Shown: positions 14,086-22,953 of the stretch, piece after piece | How the letters are laid out: each line of letters opens with the position of its first letter | Position numbering within the stretch: position 1 is the first letter of the stretch | Origin: an uncultured Prevotella sp. | Lineage (GTDB): Bacteria; Bacteroidota; Bacteroidia; Bacteroidales; Bacteroidaceae | Reading direction: 5' to 3' | DNA: 64,000 nt | Assembly (NCBI GenBank): GCA_900315525.1 | Contig: OMZO01000009.1 | Location: 27,065 to 91,064 of the forward strand | The notes under the pieces: generated by a model | The model's database searches: none | Seen by the model: only the letters and a program-made list of their open reading frames with translations | What the model was told of the DNA's origin: nothing | Program-made: the position numbers and the translations under genes

Positions 14086-14892
14086 ATGCAAAAGTGGTAT
14101 GTCATATTTGTTCTTCTATTCCTTCTTTCGTGTTCTGACGAAGAGAAGGTAAAACTGAGGGAAGCAGCAAGAGAAGAAATAAATGTGACGGCTACAGATT
14201 CTTTATTTGGTTCTAATGCATCTACCATCGAACAATATAAGGATATAGAAATGCAATTTAACAAAAAGTATGTTCAAAACTTGCAAACCCTTATAGATGA
14301 TTCTTTTGAAAAACAACTTGAGCATTTTGACGATGAAGAACTTGGTTTTTTTGCTAGTTATGGATACATGATCGATTATATATTCAAATCTGATCAGGAA
14401 TGGGAAGACGAGATGTTGCTCAAAAGTCAAAAGTATTTCGGATCACTAAATATAGAGCAAGAGGCGAACAACTTATTTGAAAGCCATATAGAAGAGATCA
14501 AGAGATTGAGGGCTAGATTTATTGAATCAAATAATTTGAAAAATCTTCCCCAATATCAAAATCTGTATCTACCTGATAGAAATGTGAACTTAATGCCCCT
14601 TAAAAAACATGCCGAGATAAATCTTGTAATTGAAATAGGAGAAGAATTTTTACGGTGGTTCATTTTTGTTACGGTTATCGCTTTGATTTCATTTCTATTT
14701 GGATTAGCAAAACCACCAGCCTGGATCGTGACTATAGTATTAATAATCATTTCGTGCATTTTATCCTATCATAATGATAAAGAATTACTTGCTTCACTTA
14801 GGGCTCAAGAAACGTCCATTACGATAGACTATTCTTCGTTAAACAAGACGCTCGATATAAATACAAATAGATTCTATGAAATTACTGACTAA
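14086..14892 (+). CDS. Lipoprotein with C-terminal membrane helices
   Basis: 268 residues. Lipobox LLSC (Cys16) followed at once by SDEEK, similar to the acidic surface-export signal of Bacteroidetes lipoproteins. A helical middle (EQYKDIEMQFNKKYVQNLQT) follows, then two membrane helices at about 186-225 and a polar tail. Lipidation plus C-terminal helices is an odd combination, shared in outline with the gene before it, suggesting the pair are related or act together. No known family recognised. It overlaps the nuclease lipoprotein gene by 17 bp. Confidence 0.5.
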   Translation: MQKWYVIFVLLFLLSCSDEEKVKLREAAREEINVTATDSLFGSNASTIEQYKDIEMQFNKKYVQNLQTLIDDSFEKQLEHFDDEELGFFASYGYMIDYIFKSDQEWEDEMLLKSQKYFGSLNIEQEANNLFESHIEEIKRLRARFIESNNLKNLPQYQNLYLPDRNVNLMPLKKHAEINLVIEIGEEFLRWFIFVTVIALISFLFGLAKPPAWIVTIVLIIISCILSYHNDKELLASLRAQETSITIDYSSLNKTLDINTNRFYEITD

Positions 14893-16492
14893 AACGCTCT
14901 ATATTATCAGCATTATTGTTGCATTGCCAACAATCACCTCGTGCAAAAAAGTTACGAGATTCTTTGGTAGTACTGTATCAGAAAAAGCAACTAAAGAAAT
15001 TGGTCAGGAAACATCCAAGAGCCTTTCTGAAAAGACTCTGAGAAAAATGGATTGGGATGATATTGTAGATTATGTAAAGAAAGAGAATTCTCCTTTGTCA
15101 GAAAGCTTAGAAGAACTAGATAAAAAAACGAAGAAGATGCTGTTAAATGCATTTCATGATGACGTACGCTTCTTTAATTCATTATTAACTCCTCAGTATA
15201 ATCTCGTAAATGATTATAAGATTTTTACTAGGAATGCCCCCAAACTTGCAAATGACATAAACTTCTTGAAGATGTTTGCGAAATCCAAATACGAAGCAAA
15301 GAGATTTGGAGCGGTAGACTTGTTTGATAACATTGTTATTAAAGAGCAAAATGGATTTGTTTTATTCTTGAGAAAAGAAGGACAACAGGAAATCGCTAGG
15401 TATAGAGATGGAATCATAGAATTAAGTAATTCATTAATAAAAGGATCAAAGATTTCTGAATCATCTTTGCTCAGATATCAATTATTGCCCAATAGTACAT
15501 ATAAGATTAGGGGTAAAGATGGACTCTTATATTTGTTCAATATTGATAATTATGGAAGAGTTTTAAGTGTAAAAGCTAATTATGTCTCGCCAAATGATAT
15601 TTCCACTAATATCTTCAATAGAAATTTCGATGTTTATTTAGGAAACGAATGGGAAAGTAGTTTAAAGCACCTGAGACAGACATCTAGGGGAAATGATGTT
15701 GAGTTGAATGTAGTCTATAAATATGCAGATAATAGTAATACTCCAAAATATGCGATTATTGAAGCCAATATACGTGGGAAAAGGCAGTTTAAGAACACGT
15801 TTGAGAACATAGACAAATCTTCAGGGAGACGCTTTACTGTTGCAAGCAATAATGAGATACTTAGAATAAACGGCAAGGCATGCCAACTTTCTGCAGAACA
15901 AGAAGCTAAGTTATTAGAAGAGATGAATGCAGATGAAGGCTTGGCTAAATTGATACACGAAGCTCCTTCATTTAATATCAAAAGATGGATGACTACAAGA
16001 AATCATGTGGATGAGTCGTTTATAGTTTTAACTTCAAAGGGTAGAGTGCCACCCAATGCAAGAACATATGCTGGAAATGTTTACTACTTTAATCCTCATC
16101 TTAATTCTGCATTAAAGGCTAGATTAGAAAGAGGTAAACAATTCGTTTCTCTAAAAAAGGAGATAGGATTGACTTATGATGATTTAATCAAACTGGATAA
16201 GATGTATCCCAATGGTGTTCCGTTTAGTAAGGAAGGATATCCTGATTTTACGAAAGTGGCTTTTAAAGATAAGAACGGTAATCCGATGCGAGTGAATATT
16301 GGTAAGTTGTCTGGCGATAGTAAAAAAGACATTGAACGTGCAGAAACAATGTTCAGACAGCAAGGATACGAGTGGCGTGATGGCTTTACGTGGCATCATG
16401 AAGAGAACTCTACCATCCTGTTAAGGGTTCCAACGATTATTCACCAACTAGTGGATCATGCAGGTGGGATGAGTACATCCCAATTATTATAA
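14876..16492 (+). CDS. Lipoprotein with C-terminal WHH nuclease (polymorphic-toxin type) domain
   Basis: 538 residues. Signal peptide with lipobox TITSC (Cys23, followed by KKV, no acidic export signal), a long unrecognised middle, and a C-terminal toxin domain. PNGVPFSKEGYPDFTKVA leads into GDSKKDIERAETMF and then TWHHEENSTILLRVP (505-519) with IIHQLVDHAGG after it. This is the WHH group of the HNH/ENDO VII nuclease superfamily, found at the C-termini of polymorphic toxins. The His pair and following IH...H are intact, so the domain is probably active. The lipid anchor is unusual for such toxins. Base composition is far more AT-rich than the core genes. Confidence 0.75.
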   Translation: MKLLTKTLYIISIIVALPTITSCKKVTRFFGSTVSEKATKEIGQETSKSLSEKTLRKMDWDDIVDYVKKENSPLSESLEELDKKTKKMLLNAFHDDVRFFNSLLTPQYNLVNDYKIFTRNAPKLANDINFLKMFAKSKYEAKRFGAVDLFDNIVIKEQNGFVLFLRKEGQQEIARYRDGIIELSNSLIKGSKISESSLLRYQLLPNSTYKIRGKDGLLYLFNIDNYGRVLSVKANYVSPNDISTNIFNRNFDVYLGNEWESSLKHLRQTSRGNDVELNVVYKYADNSNTPKYAIIEANIRGKRQFKNTFENIDKSSGRRFTVASNNEILRINGKACQLSAEQEAKLLEEMNADEGLAKLIHEAPSFNIKRWMTTRNHVDESFIVLTSKGRVPPNARTYAGNVYYFNPHLNSALKARLERGKQFVSLKKEIGLTYDDLIKLDKMYPNGVPFSKEGYPDFTKVAFKDKNGNPMRVNIGKLSGDSKKDIERAETMFRQQGYEWRDGFTWHHEENSTILLRVPTIIHQLVDHAGGMSTSQLL

Positions 16493-16506
16493 TTGAGCTT
16501 TTTGAT

Positions 16507-17172
16507 ATGAAAAAGATTATTATTTACTTTGCAAATACTCTATTTACAATTCTTGTTTACCACTCTGTGTTAGAAATATTCCAAAATAATAAAAGAGGTA
16601 GAGTTGTACCAAAATCAAAAGGGGGAATTAACAGGGAAGGCCGTAATTTTGCAACGATTTGCAGATATCCTTTTCTAGATTGGAATTATGAGGCTATTCA
16701 AAATGCTCCCATTTCAATAAAATCTAAAGAGTTGATAATTGAAGCTATGAAGAAGACAGGATCACGTTATGTGCCAAAATTTTCATGTCACGGCAAAGTT
16801 CGTTTTGATAATGTTGCTCTTTATGGTTTTAAAACTGTAGTGCCTTCTGATGTTGAATCATACTACAAAATGCTACACGAGGAATACTCTGTGTTACCGT
16901 CTGTAAAAGAAAAACTAAAAGTTATTATCCGCAAGACGAATTATGAAATCGTTCATAGAGAGTTGTCAAAGGTGTTTGACTTGGAAATAAAGTTTGTCAG
17001 AAATCATCTTATCGGAGAGTGTCTAGATATGATCATTCATGAAAAAGAGAATGGTGAGATGATATTAGTACCTAAAAATATACACAATGCTCCACAGTAT
17101 GTACATATAGGGTTTGCGGAAATGATGGCTAAAAAGCTATTAGACAAGGAGGTTGTTAATTTGAATGAATGA
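16507..17172 (+). CDS. Protein with degenerate WHH-like HNH domain
   Basis: 221 residues. A hydrophobic N-terminus (about 3-20) that may be a signal or anchor without a lipobox, an unrecognised body, and a C-terminal segment LDMIIHEKENGEMILVP then NIHNAPQYVHIG (about 172-202). This aligns with the WHH motif of the preceding gene, except that Trp and the first His are replaced by Ile. The second His and the IH...H.G part remain. It could be an inactive duplicate or a divergent nuclease; the first is more likely. It lies 14 bp downstream in the same unit. Confidence 0.55.
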   Translation: MKKIIIYFANTLFTILVYHSVLEIFQNNKRGRVVPKSKGGINREGRNFATICRYPFLDWNYEAIQNAPISIKSKELIIEAMKKTGSRYVPKFSCHGKVRFDNVALYGFKTVVPSDVESYYKMLHEEYSVLPSVKEKLKVIIRKTNYEIVHRELSKVFDLEIKFVRNHLIGECLDMIIHEKENGEMILVPKNIHNAPQYVHIGFAEMMAKKLLDKEVVNLNE

Positions 17173-17337
17173 GCGACATAATAGTTTTATAGCCATTATT
17201 CTAATCCCTTTGTTTTGCACCCACTAGTGAATCGGAAGTAGTTATCCTAATCAGCCTTACTCTAATCGGAAAAGTCTGCATCTGTGAGAAGAGCATATTG
17301 ATCCAACTTTTCTGCCAATTGCTCATTTATCATTGGT

Positions 17338-17373
17338 TACGCAGGATTTCTGCGTACCTAATGTCTATTTTTG
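17338..17373 (+). promoter_or_regulatory. Palindrome plus -7 box in front of the 17397 gene
   Basis: TACGCAG-GATTT-CTGCGTA (17338-17356) followed by TATTTTTG (17366-17373). The start of CTGCG is 16 bp from the -7 box, exactly as at 12451/12467. Confidence 0.65.
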
Positions 17374-17396
17374 CGGAGTAATACAATTATATTTCA

Positions 17397-17759
17397 ATGG
17401 GAAAAACGATGGACTATTCTTCGATAGAGGAAATCATGTGCAAGCAGGAAGGGCTTCATTTAGATAAAAATGAAGTACTTGATATTCTTAAAGGCGATTA
17501 CGCATTCGTAAGTGTTCGCGGAATTGGAGGCAAACAAATCAGATTTGTGGATGCAATGGACAAGCTACCATTACTATTCTTTAAAAAGGTTTTGATTTTG
17601 GTGGAGTTTAATGAGTGCTGTGCTCCTCTCTTTTCGGAAATCGACCTCCTATCTAGGCGTTTCACACCTGAACAATGCTCTATTGGTTTTTCAGAAATAG
17701 CTTGTAATATTTATGAGCGTCATGAGGGAATAACATTGAAAATGCTATATAAAATTTGA
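17397..17759 (+). CDS. Unrecognised small protein, possible immunity protein
   Basis: 120 residues, soluble, with no signal. A mixed alpha/beta pattern: SSIEEIMCKQEGL, a strand segment AFVSVRGIGGKQIRFVD, then VLILVEFNECC and a helical tail. Size, position after a toxin cassette and lack of recognised family would fit an immunity protein, but it has its own promoter and lies 225 bp from the toxin genes, so this is inference only. ATG at 17409 is an alternative start. Confidence 0.45.
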   Translation: MGKTMDYSSIEEIMCKQEGLHLDKNEVLDILKGDYAFVSVRGIGGKQIRFVDAMDKLPLLFFKKVLILVEFNECCAPLFSEIDLLSRRFTPEQCSIGFSEIACNIYERHEGITLKMLYKI

Positions 17760-17785
17760 ATGTCTAACAAGAAAACAAAAGAATT

Positions 17786-18103
17786 ATGATGAGTTTAAAT
17801 CAGACTATATGGGACGAAACGATTCCCATGTGTACAGTTTTCTCGGTGATTCTAACCTTAGAATTGTTTGCATTATTTATGATGGCAAAAGGCTTATTGA
17901 AGTTCGATGTGCCCAAATGGGAACCAATGGTCTTATTATGCCTTTTACCAGTGTGGATAGGAATCCTGATGGCATTATCAAGGACAATCGCTGGATCATA
18001 CATTATTCTTTACTTGTCTGTGATTCTCTATCTGTCGTTGTGCACGTTGATTGGTTCAAGTCGTTTTAGAAAATGGTATATAGAGCATGAAAAGAATAGC
18101 TAA
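17786..18103 (+). CDS. Small membrane protein with three helices
   Basis: 105 residues with hydrophobic segments at about 14-36, 48-66 and 69-90, and a basic end (RFRKWYIEHEKNS). No family recognised. It overlaps the next gene by 17 bp, indicating coupling. Confidence 0.5.
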   Translation: MMSLNQTIWDETIPMCTVFSVILTLELFALFMMAKGLLKFDVPKWEPMVLLCLLPVWIGILMALSRTIAGSYIILYLSVILYLSLCTLIGSSRFRKWYIEHEKNS

Positions 18104-18761
18104 ACCGACTCATGATGTAAGAGAGATAGAGAAATGTATCGTTAAGCTATACGAAAAGGGAGCAAACGATGATAAGACCTCAGATGAAATAGAATCTCTG
18201 TTGATGGAGCGATGGAGGCTGATGCATCGAAGCATCGTCTGGGATGATGACTTCATCGCAAAGTTGGTGGCCATGAACGAGAAGATGAAACAGACGCTTA
18301 TCGATATGCGAAATCTGACATTCGATACGTATAATCATTTGTTGGCTAATTGTCCTGACGATAAAGAGTTCGATGTGACAGGCCGTCTCTTTGTCGACGA
18401 TATGGAGATGGAGGGATGGAAGTATGGTATCCATATGAGTGACTACCTTTCTGAGATTCTTCAGACGCCTGAATACTCTGGTCTTTATAGATACGGTGTG
18501 GCCCATGAAGTGATATTCGAATCAGCAGACAGGCCTTACGGAATAAACGAGAATAACACAGAGATGAATATGCTCTATATGGCTGAACTGCCTGAGAATT
18601 GGAATGAACATATGGATCGCGAGAAGACGGCAAATCTGAACATCATCTATGGCGTTCACAACATGATAGACCATTGCCACTGGACGCTTCAGGATCTGAT
18701 CAACGTGAAGTCGTATAAGTCGAAAATCGAGGTGGAATATCGCAATAAAAGGGAGCGATGA
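18087..18761 (+). CDS. Unrecognised acidic cytoplasmic protein
   Basis: 224 residues, no signal or membrane segment, rich in Asp/Glu and Met. The sequence has helices around WRLMHRSIVWDDDF and a segment FDVTGRLFVDDMEMEGWKYG. No catalytic motif or family is recognised. It is coupled to the small membrane gene before it and is followed 16 bp later by a WYL regulator, so the three may form one unit. Confidence 0.45.
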   Translation: MKRIAKPTHDVREIEKCIVKLYEKGANDDKTSDEIESLLMERWRLMHRSIVWDDDFIAKLVAMNEKMKQTLIDMRNLTFDTYNHLLANCPDDKEFDVTGRLFVDDMEMEGWKYGIHMSDYLSEILQTPEYSGLYRYGVAHEVIFESADRPYGINENNTEMNMLYMAELPENWNEHMDREKTANLNIIYGVHNMIDHCHWTLQDLINVKSYKSKIEVEYRNKRER

Positions 18762-18777
18762 TGCGTTATAATAATGT

Positions 18778-19686
18778 ATGAAGGATCAGTTTAAGAAATA
18801 TCTTTGGATTCTCGATCTGCTGTTGAGCACGAATGGCATTACATTCAAGGAAATAGCAGAGCGATGGAAGTACTCGTCGCTGAACCATCGGAAGACCACG
18901 TTGGCCAAACGAACCTTTGATGATTATCGTCGTGCCATCGAGGAGACGTTTGATATTGATATCATTTGCGATGCGTCGCGAGGCTATCAGTATAGGATAG
19001 ACAATGCCCGTAGCCTCTCGAGTGATCGTATCAAGCATTGGCTGCTTAGTTCATTTGCCGTGAACAATATCCTTCAAGGCAGTCGTCGACTCAGTGAGAG
19101 GATTATCTATGAGGATATACCTTCAGGCAACGACTATCTGTTGGAGGTTGTCAAGGCGATGCAGGAGGATAAGGTCGTCAAAGTGGAATATGACAACTTC
19201 TTCGAGAAGGGTATCAAAACGCTGCTGATTGAACCTTACTGCGTCAAAGTGTTCCGCCAGCGATGGTATCTGGTGGGTAAGGCTAAAGGCGAGAAGGCTA
19301 TTTGGCGCTGGGCACTTGATAGATTCCTATCAATCGAAACGACAGATAAAAAGTTTCGCTTGCCCAAGGATTTCTCAGCAGAAATCTATTTCAAGGATGC
19401 CTTTGGCGTGATTGTCGATCCTGAGGAATGTCCTGTAGAGACCATCCGGATTAAGGTTTTCTGCGAGAATCATCGTGACGATTATCTGCGACACTTGCCG
19501 CTTCACTCGTCTCAACGCGAGGTTGAGAGAGGTGAAGGATATACCATCTTTGAACTGCGCGTGCGTCCAGCCTATGATTTCTGTCAAGAGCTGTTGTCAT
19601 ACGGCGAAGAGGTTGAGGTGTTGTCACCCCAGTATGTGCGTGACTATCTGGCAGAGAGAATCAAGAAGAGTTTGGCGCACTATTGA
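18778..19686 (+). CDS. WYL domain transcriptional regulator
   Basis: 302 residues. An N-terminal winged HTH (about 5-75: FKEIAERWKYSS, FDDYRRAIEETF), then a WYL domain with the signature RWYLVGKAKGEKAIWRWALD (about 160-179), and a C-terminal WCX-like extension (VETIRIKVFCENH...). WYL regulators often control defence and mobile genes and bind a ligand such as nucleic acid through the WYL fold. It is last in the accessory block and is a natural candidate to bind the palindrome shared by 12437 and 17338, which is inference. Confidence 0.85.
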   Translation: MKDQFKKYLWILDLLLSTNGITFKEIAERWKYSSLNHRKTTLAKRTFDDYRRAIEETFDIDIICDASRGYQYRIDNARSLSSDRIKHWLLSSFAVNNILQGSRRLSERIIYEDIPSGNDYLLEVVKAMQEDKVVKVEYDNFFEKGIKTLLIEPYCVKVFRQRWYLVGKAKGEKAIWRWALDRFLSIETTDKKFRLPKDFSAEIYFKDAFGVIVDPEECPVETIRIKVFCENHRDDYLRHLPLHSSQREVERGEGYTIFELRVRPAYDFCQELLSYGEEVEVLSPQYVRDYLAERIKKSLAHY

Positions 19687-19743
19687 AATCATGAAAAAGG
19701 AAGAATCCGTGTAGATGCTTATGAGTTAGAATTTGTGAAAATG

Positions 19744-19774
19744 GTTGGGCTTTGAAGAAAAAGTGTTACCTTTG
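19744..19774 (+). promoter_or_regulatory. Promoter of BASS transporter gene
   Basis: GTTG (19744-19747), 19 bp, TACCTTTG (19767-19774). Confidence 0.55.
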
Positions 19775-19784
19775 TAGCCTAATT

Positions 19785-20744
19785 ATGAGTATAAAGCAAT
19801 TTGTGAAGGACTGGACGTTGCCTGTGGCTATCGCTGTGGGTACGATAGTCTATCTCACGTTCTATTTTGTTCCTCAGCTTGATGCGGCGGGCGAAACGCT
19901 GGGTGCTGTTGTCGATACCATCTTTCCCATGATGGTGTTCTGCACGTTGTTTTCCACTTTCTGCCGTATCGATTTCCATCAGATGAAGCCCCATCGCTGG
20001 CATGTGGGTGTATTGCTGGCTCAGGTGTTGCTTGTAGCGCTTAATGTGTGGATTATCTTCTGTGTTGAGGCTAGTTTCGAACAAAAGATTCTTTGGGAGA
20101 GCGTGCTTACCTGTATCATCGGCCCTGCGGCAACAGCTGCTCCTGTGGTTACGGCGAAGATTGGGGGGAATATCAATACGATGACGGCCTTTGTCGTCCT
20201 CTCCTCGTTTGCTTCGGCCTTGATGATTCCTGCTGTGTTCCCATTACTCGAGCGCGGCAGCCATCTGTCATTCTGGAGTGCCTTTCTGATTATCCTTCAG
20301 AAGTTGGCTATGGTGCTGATTGCACCGCTGGCTCTCGGCTGGTATATGCAGCACTTTGCCAAGCGTGTCTGTGCCTGGATCGTGTCCATCCCCGACCTCT
20401 CGTTCTATCTCTGGTCTGTGCAGCTCAGCGTCACCTCGGGCGTCACCGTGCGTAACATCGTGCATAGTGATGCCGGACTGCCTGTGTTGCTCATGATTGC
20501 CACGATGAGTCTTATCCTCTGTTTCGTTCTCTTCCTGGTGGGACGCAGTATCGGCCGTCACTTGGGGGATGAGATAGATGGCGGGCAGGCTCTGTTCCAG
20601 AAGAATACGGCCCTTAGCATCTGGGTGGCTTATACCTATCTGAATCCTGTCGCCTCCGTCGGTGCAGGCTGTTATGTGCTCTGGCAGAACATCATCAACA
20701 GCCTAGAACTCTGGGAGTATCGCAAGAAGAATCCTCATTATTAA
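19785..20744 (+). CDS. Bile acid:sodium symporter (BASS) family transporter
   Basis: 319 residues with about nine hydrophobic segments. Polar breaks such as GPAATAAPVVTAKIGG (near 117-132) and ASVGAGCYVLWQN near the end fit the crossing-helix substrate and sodium sites of the BASS fold. The substrate is unknown; bacterial members carry bile acids, keto acids or other organic anions. I start at the ATG at 19785 because the upstream ATG at 19752 lies on the promoter. The M3 peptidase gene follows 19 bp later. Confidence 0.7.
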   Translation: MSIKQFVKDWTLPVAIAVGTIVYLTFYFVPQLDAAGETLGAVVDTIFPMMVFCTLFSTFCRIDFHQMKPHRWHVGVLLAQVLLVALNVWIIFCVEASFEQKILWESVLTCIIGPAATAAPVVTAKIGGNINTMTAFVVLSSFASALMIPAVFPLLERGSHLSFWSAFLIILQKLAMVLIAPLALGWYMQHFAKRVCAWIVSIPDLSFYLWSVQLSVTSGVTVRNIVHSDAGLPVLLMIATMSLILCFVLFLVGRSIGRHLGDEIDGGQALFQKNTALSIWVAYTYLNPVASVGAGCYVLWQNIINSLELWEYRKKNPHY

Positions 20745-20763
20745 TCACATAAAAAAATCGTAG

Positions 20764-22887
20764 ATGATGAAATTATCTAAGACATTGGTAGTTATTGGCG
20801 TAGCATCGGCAACGATGCAGATGTCATCTTGTCAGCAGGCACAGAAGGAGAATCCGCTTCTGGTGGAGAGTGGATTGCCCTTTGGCGCCCCCGACTTCAA
20901 CAAGATTCAGACATCGGATTATCTGCCAGCCTTTGAGCTGGCTATCCAGCAGCAGCGCGAGAACATTGCGAAGATTGTGGAGTCGAAGGATTCTGCGACC
21001 TTCGAGAATACCATCCTGGCGCTTGAGGAGAGTGGACGGTTGCTCGACCGTGTCTCTCGTGTGTTCTTTGCCTTGACGGAGGCTGACAAGACGCCCGAAC
21101 TGGGTGAGATTGAGAAGAAGGTGCAGCCGATGCTGACGGAACTGGAGAACGAGATATCGTTCAACAAACCTCTCTTTGAGCGTATCCGTCAGGTCTATGA
21201 CAAGCAGCACGATGCCCTGACGGGGGAGGACCAGAAACTCTTGGAGGAGACCTATAAGGAGTTCGTGCGTAAGGGTGCTCTCTTGTCTGAGGACAAGATG
21301 GAGCGGATGAAGGCCATCAACCTGCGTATCTCTGACCTTCAGCAGCAGTGGGGCGACCAGTTGCAGGCTGCCACCAACGATGCAGTGGTGTGGGTCGATA
21401 AGAAGGAAAATCTGGCAGGACTCAGTGAGGCTGATATCGCTCAGTGTCAGAAAGATGCGGAGAGTAGGGGAGGTAAGGCACCCTATGCGATTGTCATCGT
21501 GAACACCACGCAGCAGGCGATTCTCACCAACCTCGACAACCGCGACCTGCGTAAGAAGGTCTTTGAGGCTTCCATCCATCGTGCTGATGGTACGAACAGC
21601 CACAACACCTTCCCCATCGTCGTGGAGATTGCCAAACTGAGGGCTGAGCAGGCTGCGTTGATGGGCTATCCCAACTATGCCTCCTACTCGTTGGAGCGCA
21701 CGATGGCTAAGACTCCTGAGAATGTCTATGCCTTCCTGAAGAGCCTGATTGCCCAGTACAGACCGAAGGCTGACGCTGAGACGAAGGCCATCGAGGACTT
21801 TGCCCGTAAGACGGCTGGCGCAGACTTCCAACTGCAGCCGTATGACCGTTTCTACTATTCGGCCAAGATGAAGAAGGAGTTGCTGAACATCTCCGAAGAT
21901 GAGGTGAAGCCTTATTTCAATGTCGATAGTGTGTTGCTCAATGGTGTGTTCTATGCTGCCAGCCGTGTGTATGGTCTGACATTCAAGGAGCGTGATGACA
22001 TCCCTACCTATCATCCAGACATGAAAGCTTTCGAGGTTATCGACAAGGATGGTCAGCCGAAGGCACTCTTCTATTGTGACTATTTCCGTCGTCCTACGAA
22101 ACGAGGTGGTGCCTGGATGGATGGTTTTGCCAAGCAGAGCCGTCAGTGGAATCAGTTGCCTATTATCTTTAATGTATGCAATAGCGCGAAAGCGCCAGAA
22201 GGCCAGCCCTCGCTGTTGACATGGGATGAAGTGACGACGATGTTCCATGAGTTTGGTCATGCTCTGCATGGTATCCTCTCTGACTGCCAGTACAATAGCC
22301 TGAGTGGTACCAGCGTGGCTCGCGACTTTGTGGAGATGCCGTCGCAGTTTAATGAGTCATTTGCTTCTATCCCAGAGATCTTTGACCACTATGCGCTCCA
22401 CTATAAGACGGGTGAGCCTATGCCTGCTGACCTGAAGGCGCGTATGCTGAAGAGCATCAACTTCCAGCCCTGCTACGCTTTAGGCGAGAATCTCGCTGCC
22501 ACCTGTCTTGATATGGCTTGGCACATGTTGCCCGCCGACAAGATCCCAACAGCAGAGAAGGCTGCTCAGTTTGAGACGGACGCTCTTGCTGAGATTGGTC
22601 TCTTGGATGCACAAATCCCGCCACGTTACTCGACGAGTTATTTCAATCACGTCTGGGGTAGTGGCTATGCCGCTGGTTACTACAGTTATCTGTGGACCGA
22701 GGTGCTGGCTGTGAATATCGCCGATGTCTTTGCTCAGCGCGGTGCCTTGAAGCCAGAGACGGGTCAGGCTATGCGTGACAAGATCCTGAGCCGAGGTAAT
22801 ACTGGTGACTTGATGCAGATGTTTACAGACTTCACAGGTATGCAACAGCCAGATGCTTCGAGTCTGCTGAAAGCCCGTGGGCTTTGA
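20764..22887 (+). CDS. dcp: M3 family zinc metallopeptidase (dipeptidyl carboxypeptidase-like lipoprotein)
   Basis: 707 residues. Zinc motif HEFGH at 495-499 with the downstream Glu expected about 25 residues on (VEMPSQFNESF). Length and order of conserved blocks match Dcp/oligopeptidase A; it would trim peptides, Dcp removing C-terminal dipeptides. Unlike E. coli Dcp it has a lipoprotein signal (MSSC, Cys23), so it acts in the periplasm or outer membrane. The GSGYAAGYYSYLW region contributes the substrate-binding Tyr residues. A strong terminator follows. Confidence 0.88.
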   Translation: MMKLSKTLVVIGVASATMQMSSCQQAQKENPLLVESGLPFGAPDFNKIQTSDYLPAFELAIQQQRENIAKIVESKDSATFENTILALEESGRLLDRVSRVFFALTEADKTPELGEIEKKVQPMLTELENEISFNKPLFERIRQVYDKQHDALTGEDQKLLEETYKEFVRKGALLSEDKMERMKAINLRISDLQQQWGDQLQAATNDAVVWVDKKENLAGLSEADIAQCQKDAESRGGKAPYAIVIVNTTQQAILTNLDNRDLRKKVFEASIHRADGTNSHNTFPIVVEIAKLRAEQAALMGYPNYASYSLERTMAKTPENVYAFLKSLIAQYRPKADAETKAIEDFARKTAGADFQLQPYDRFYYSAKMKKELLNISEDEVKPYFNVDSVLLNGVFYAASRVYGLTFKERDDIPTYHPDMKAFEVIDKDGQPKALFYCDYFRRPTKRGGAWMDGFAKQSRQWNQLPIIFNVCNSAKAPEGQPSLLTWDEVTTMFHEFGHALHGILSDCQYNSLSGTSVARDFVEMPSQFNESFASIPEIFDHYALHYKTGEPMPADLKARMLKSINFQPCYALGENLAATCLDMAWHMLPADKIPTAEKAAQFETDALAEIGLLDAQIPPRYSTSYFNHVWGSGYAAGYYSYLWTEVLAVNIADVFAQRGALKPETGQAMRDKILSRGNTGDLMQMFTDFTGMQQPDASSLLKARGL

Positions 22888-22897
22888 TACTTAACTC

Positions 22898-22937
22898 AAA
22901 AAAAGAGGCTCCAGACAAACGTCCGGAGCCTCTTTTT
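22898..22937. terminator. Bidirectional intrinsic terminator
   Basis: AAAAAGAGGCTCC-agac-aaac-GTCCGGAGCCTCTTTTT type stem flanked by A and T runs on both sides. It serves dcp (plus) and the GH51 gene (minus), which converge here. Confidence 0.9.
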
Positions 22938-22953
22938 GATTGTACTAACCTTA

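Noticed and set aside
20824-22269. 481-residue frame antisense to the M3 peptidase gene
   Set aside because: Long but only a shadow: the plus strand has a complete metallopeptidase with HEFGH motif.
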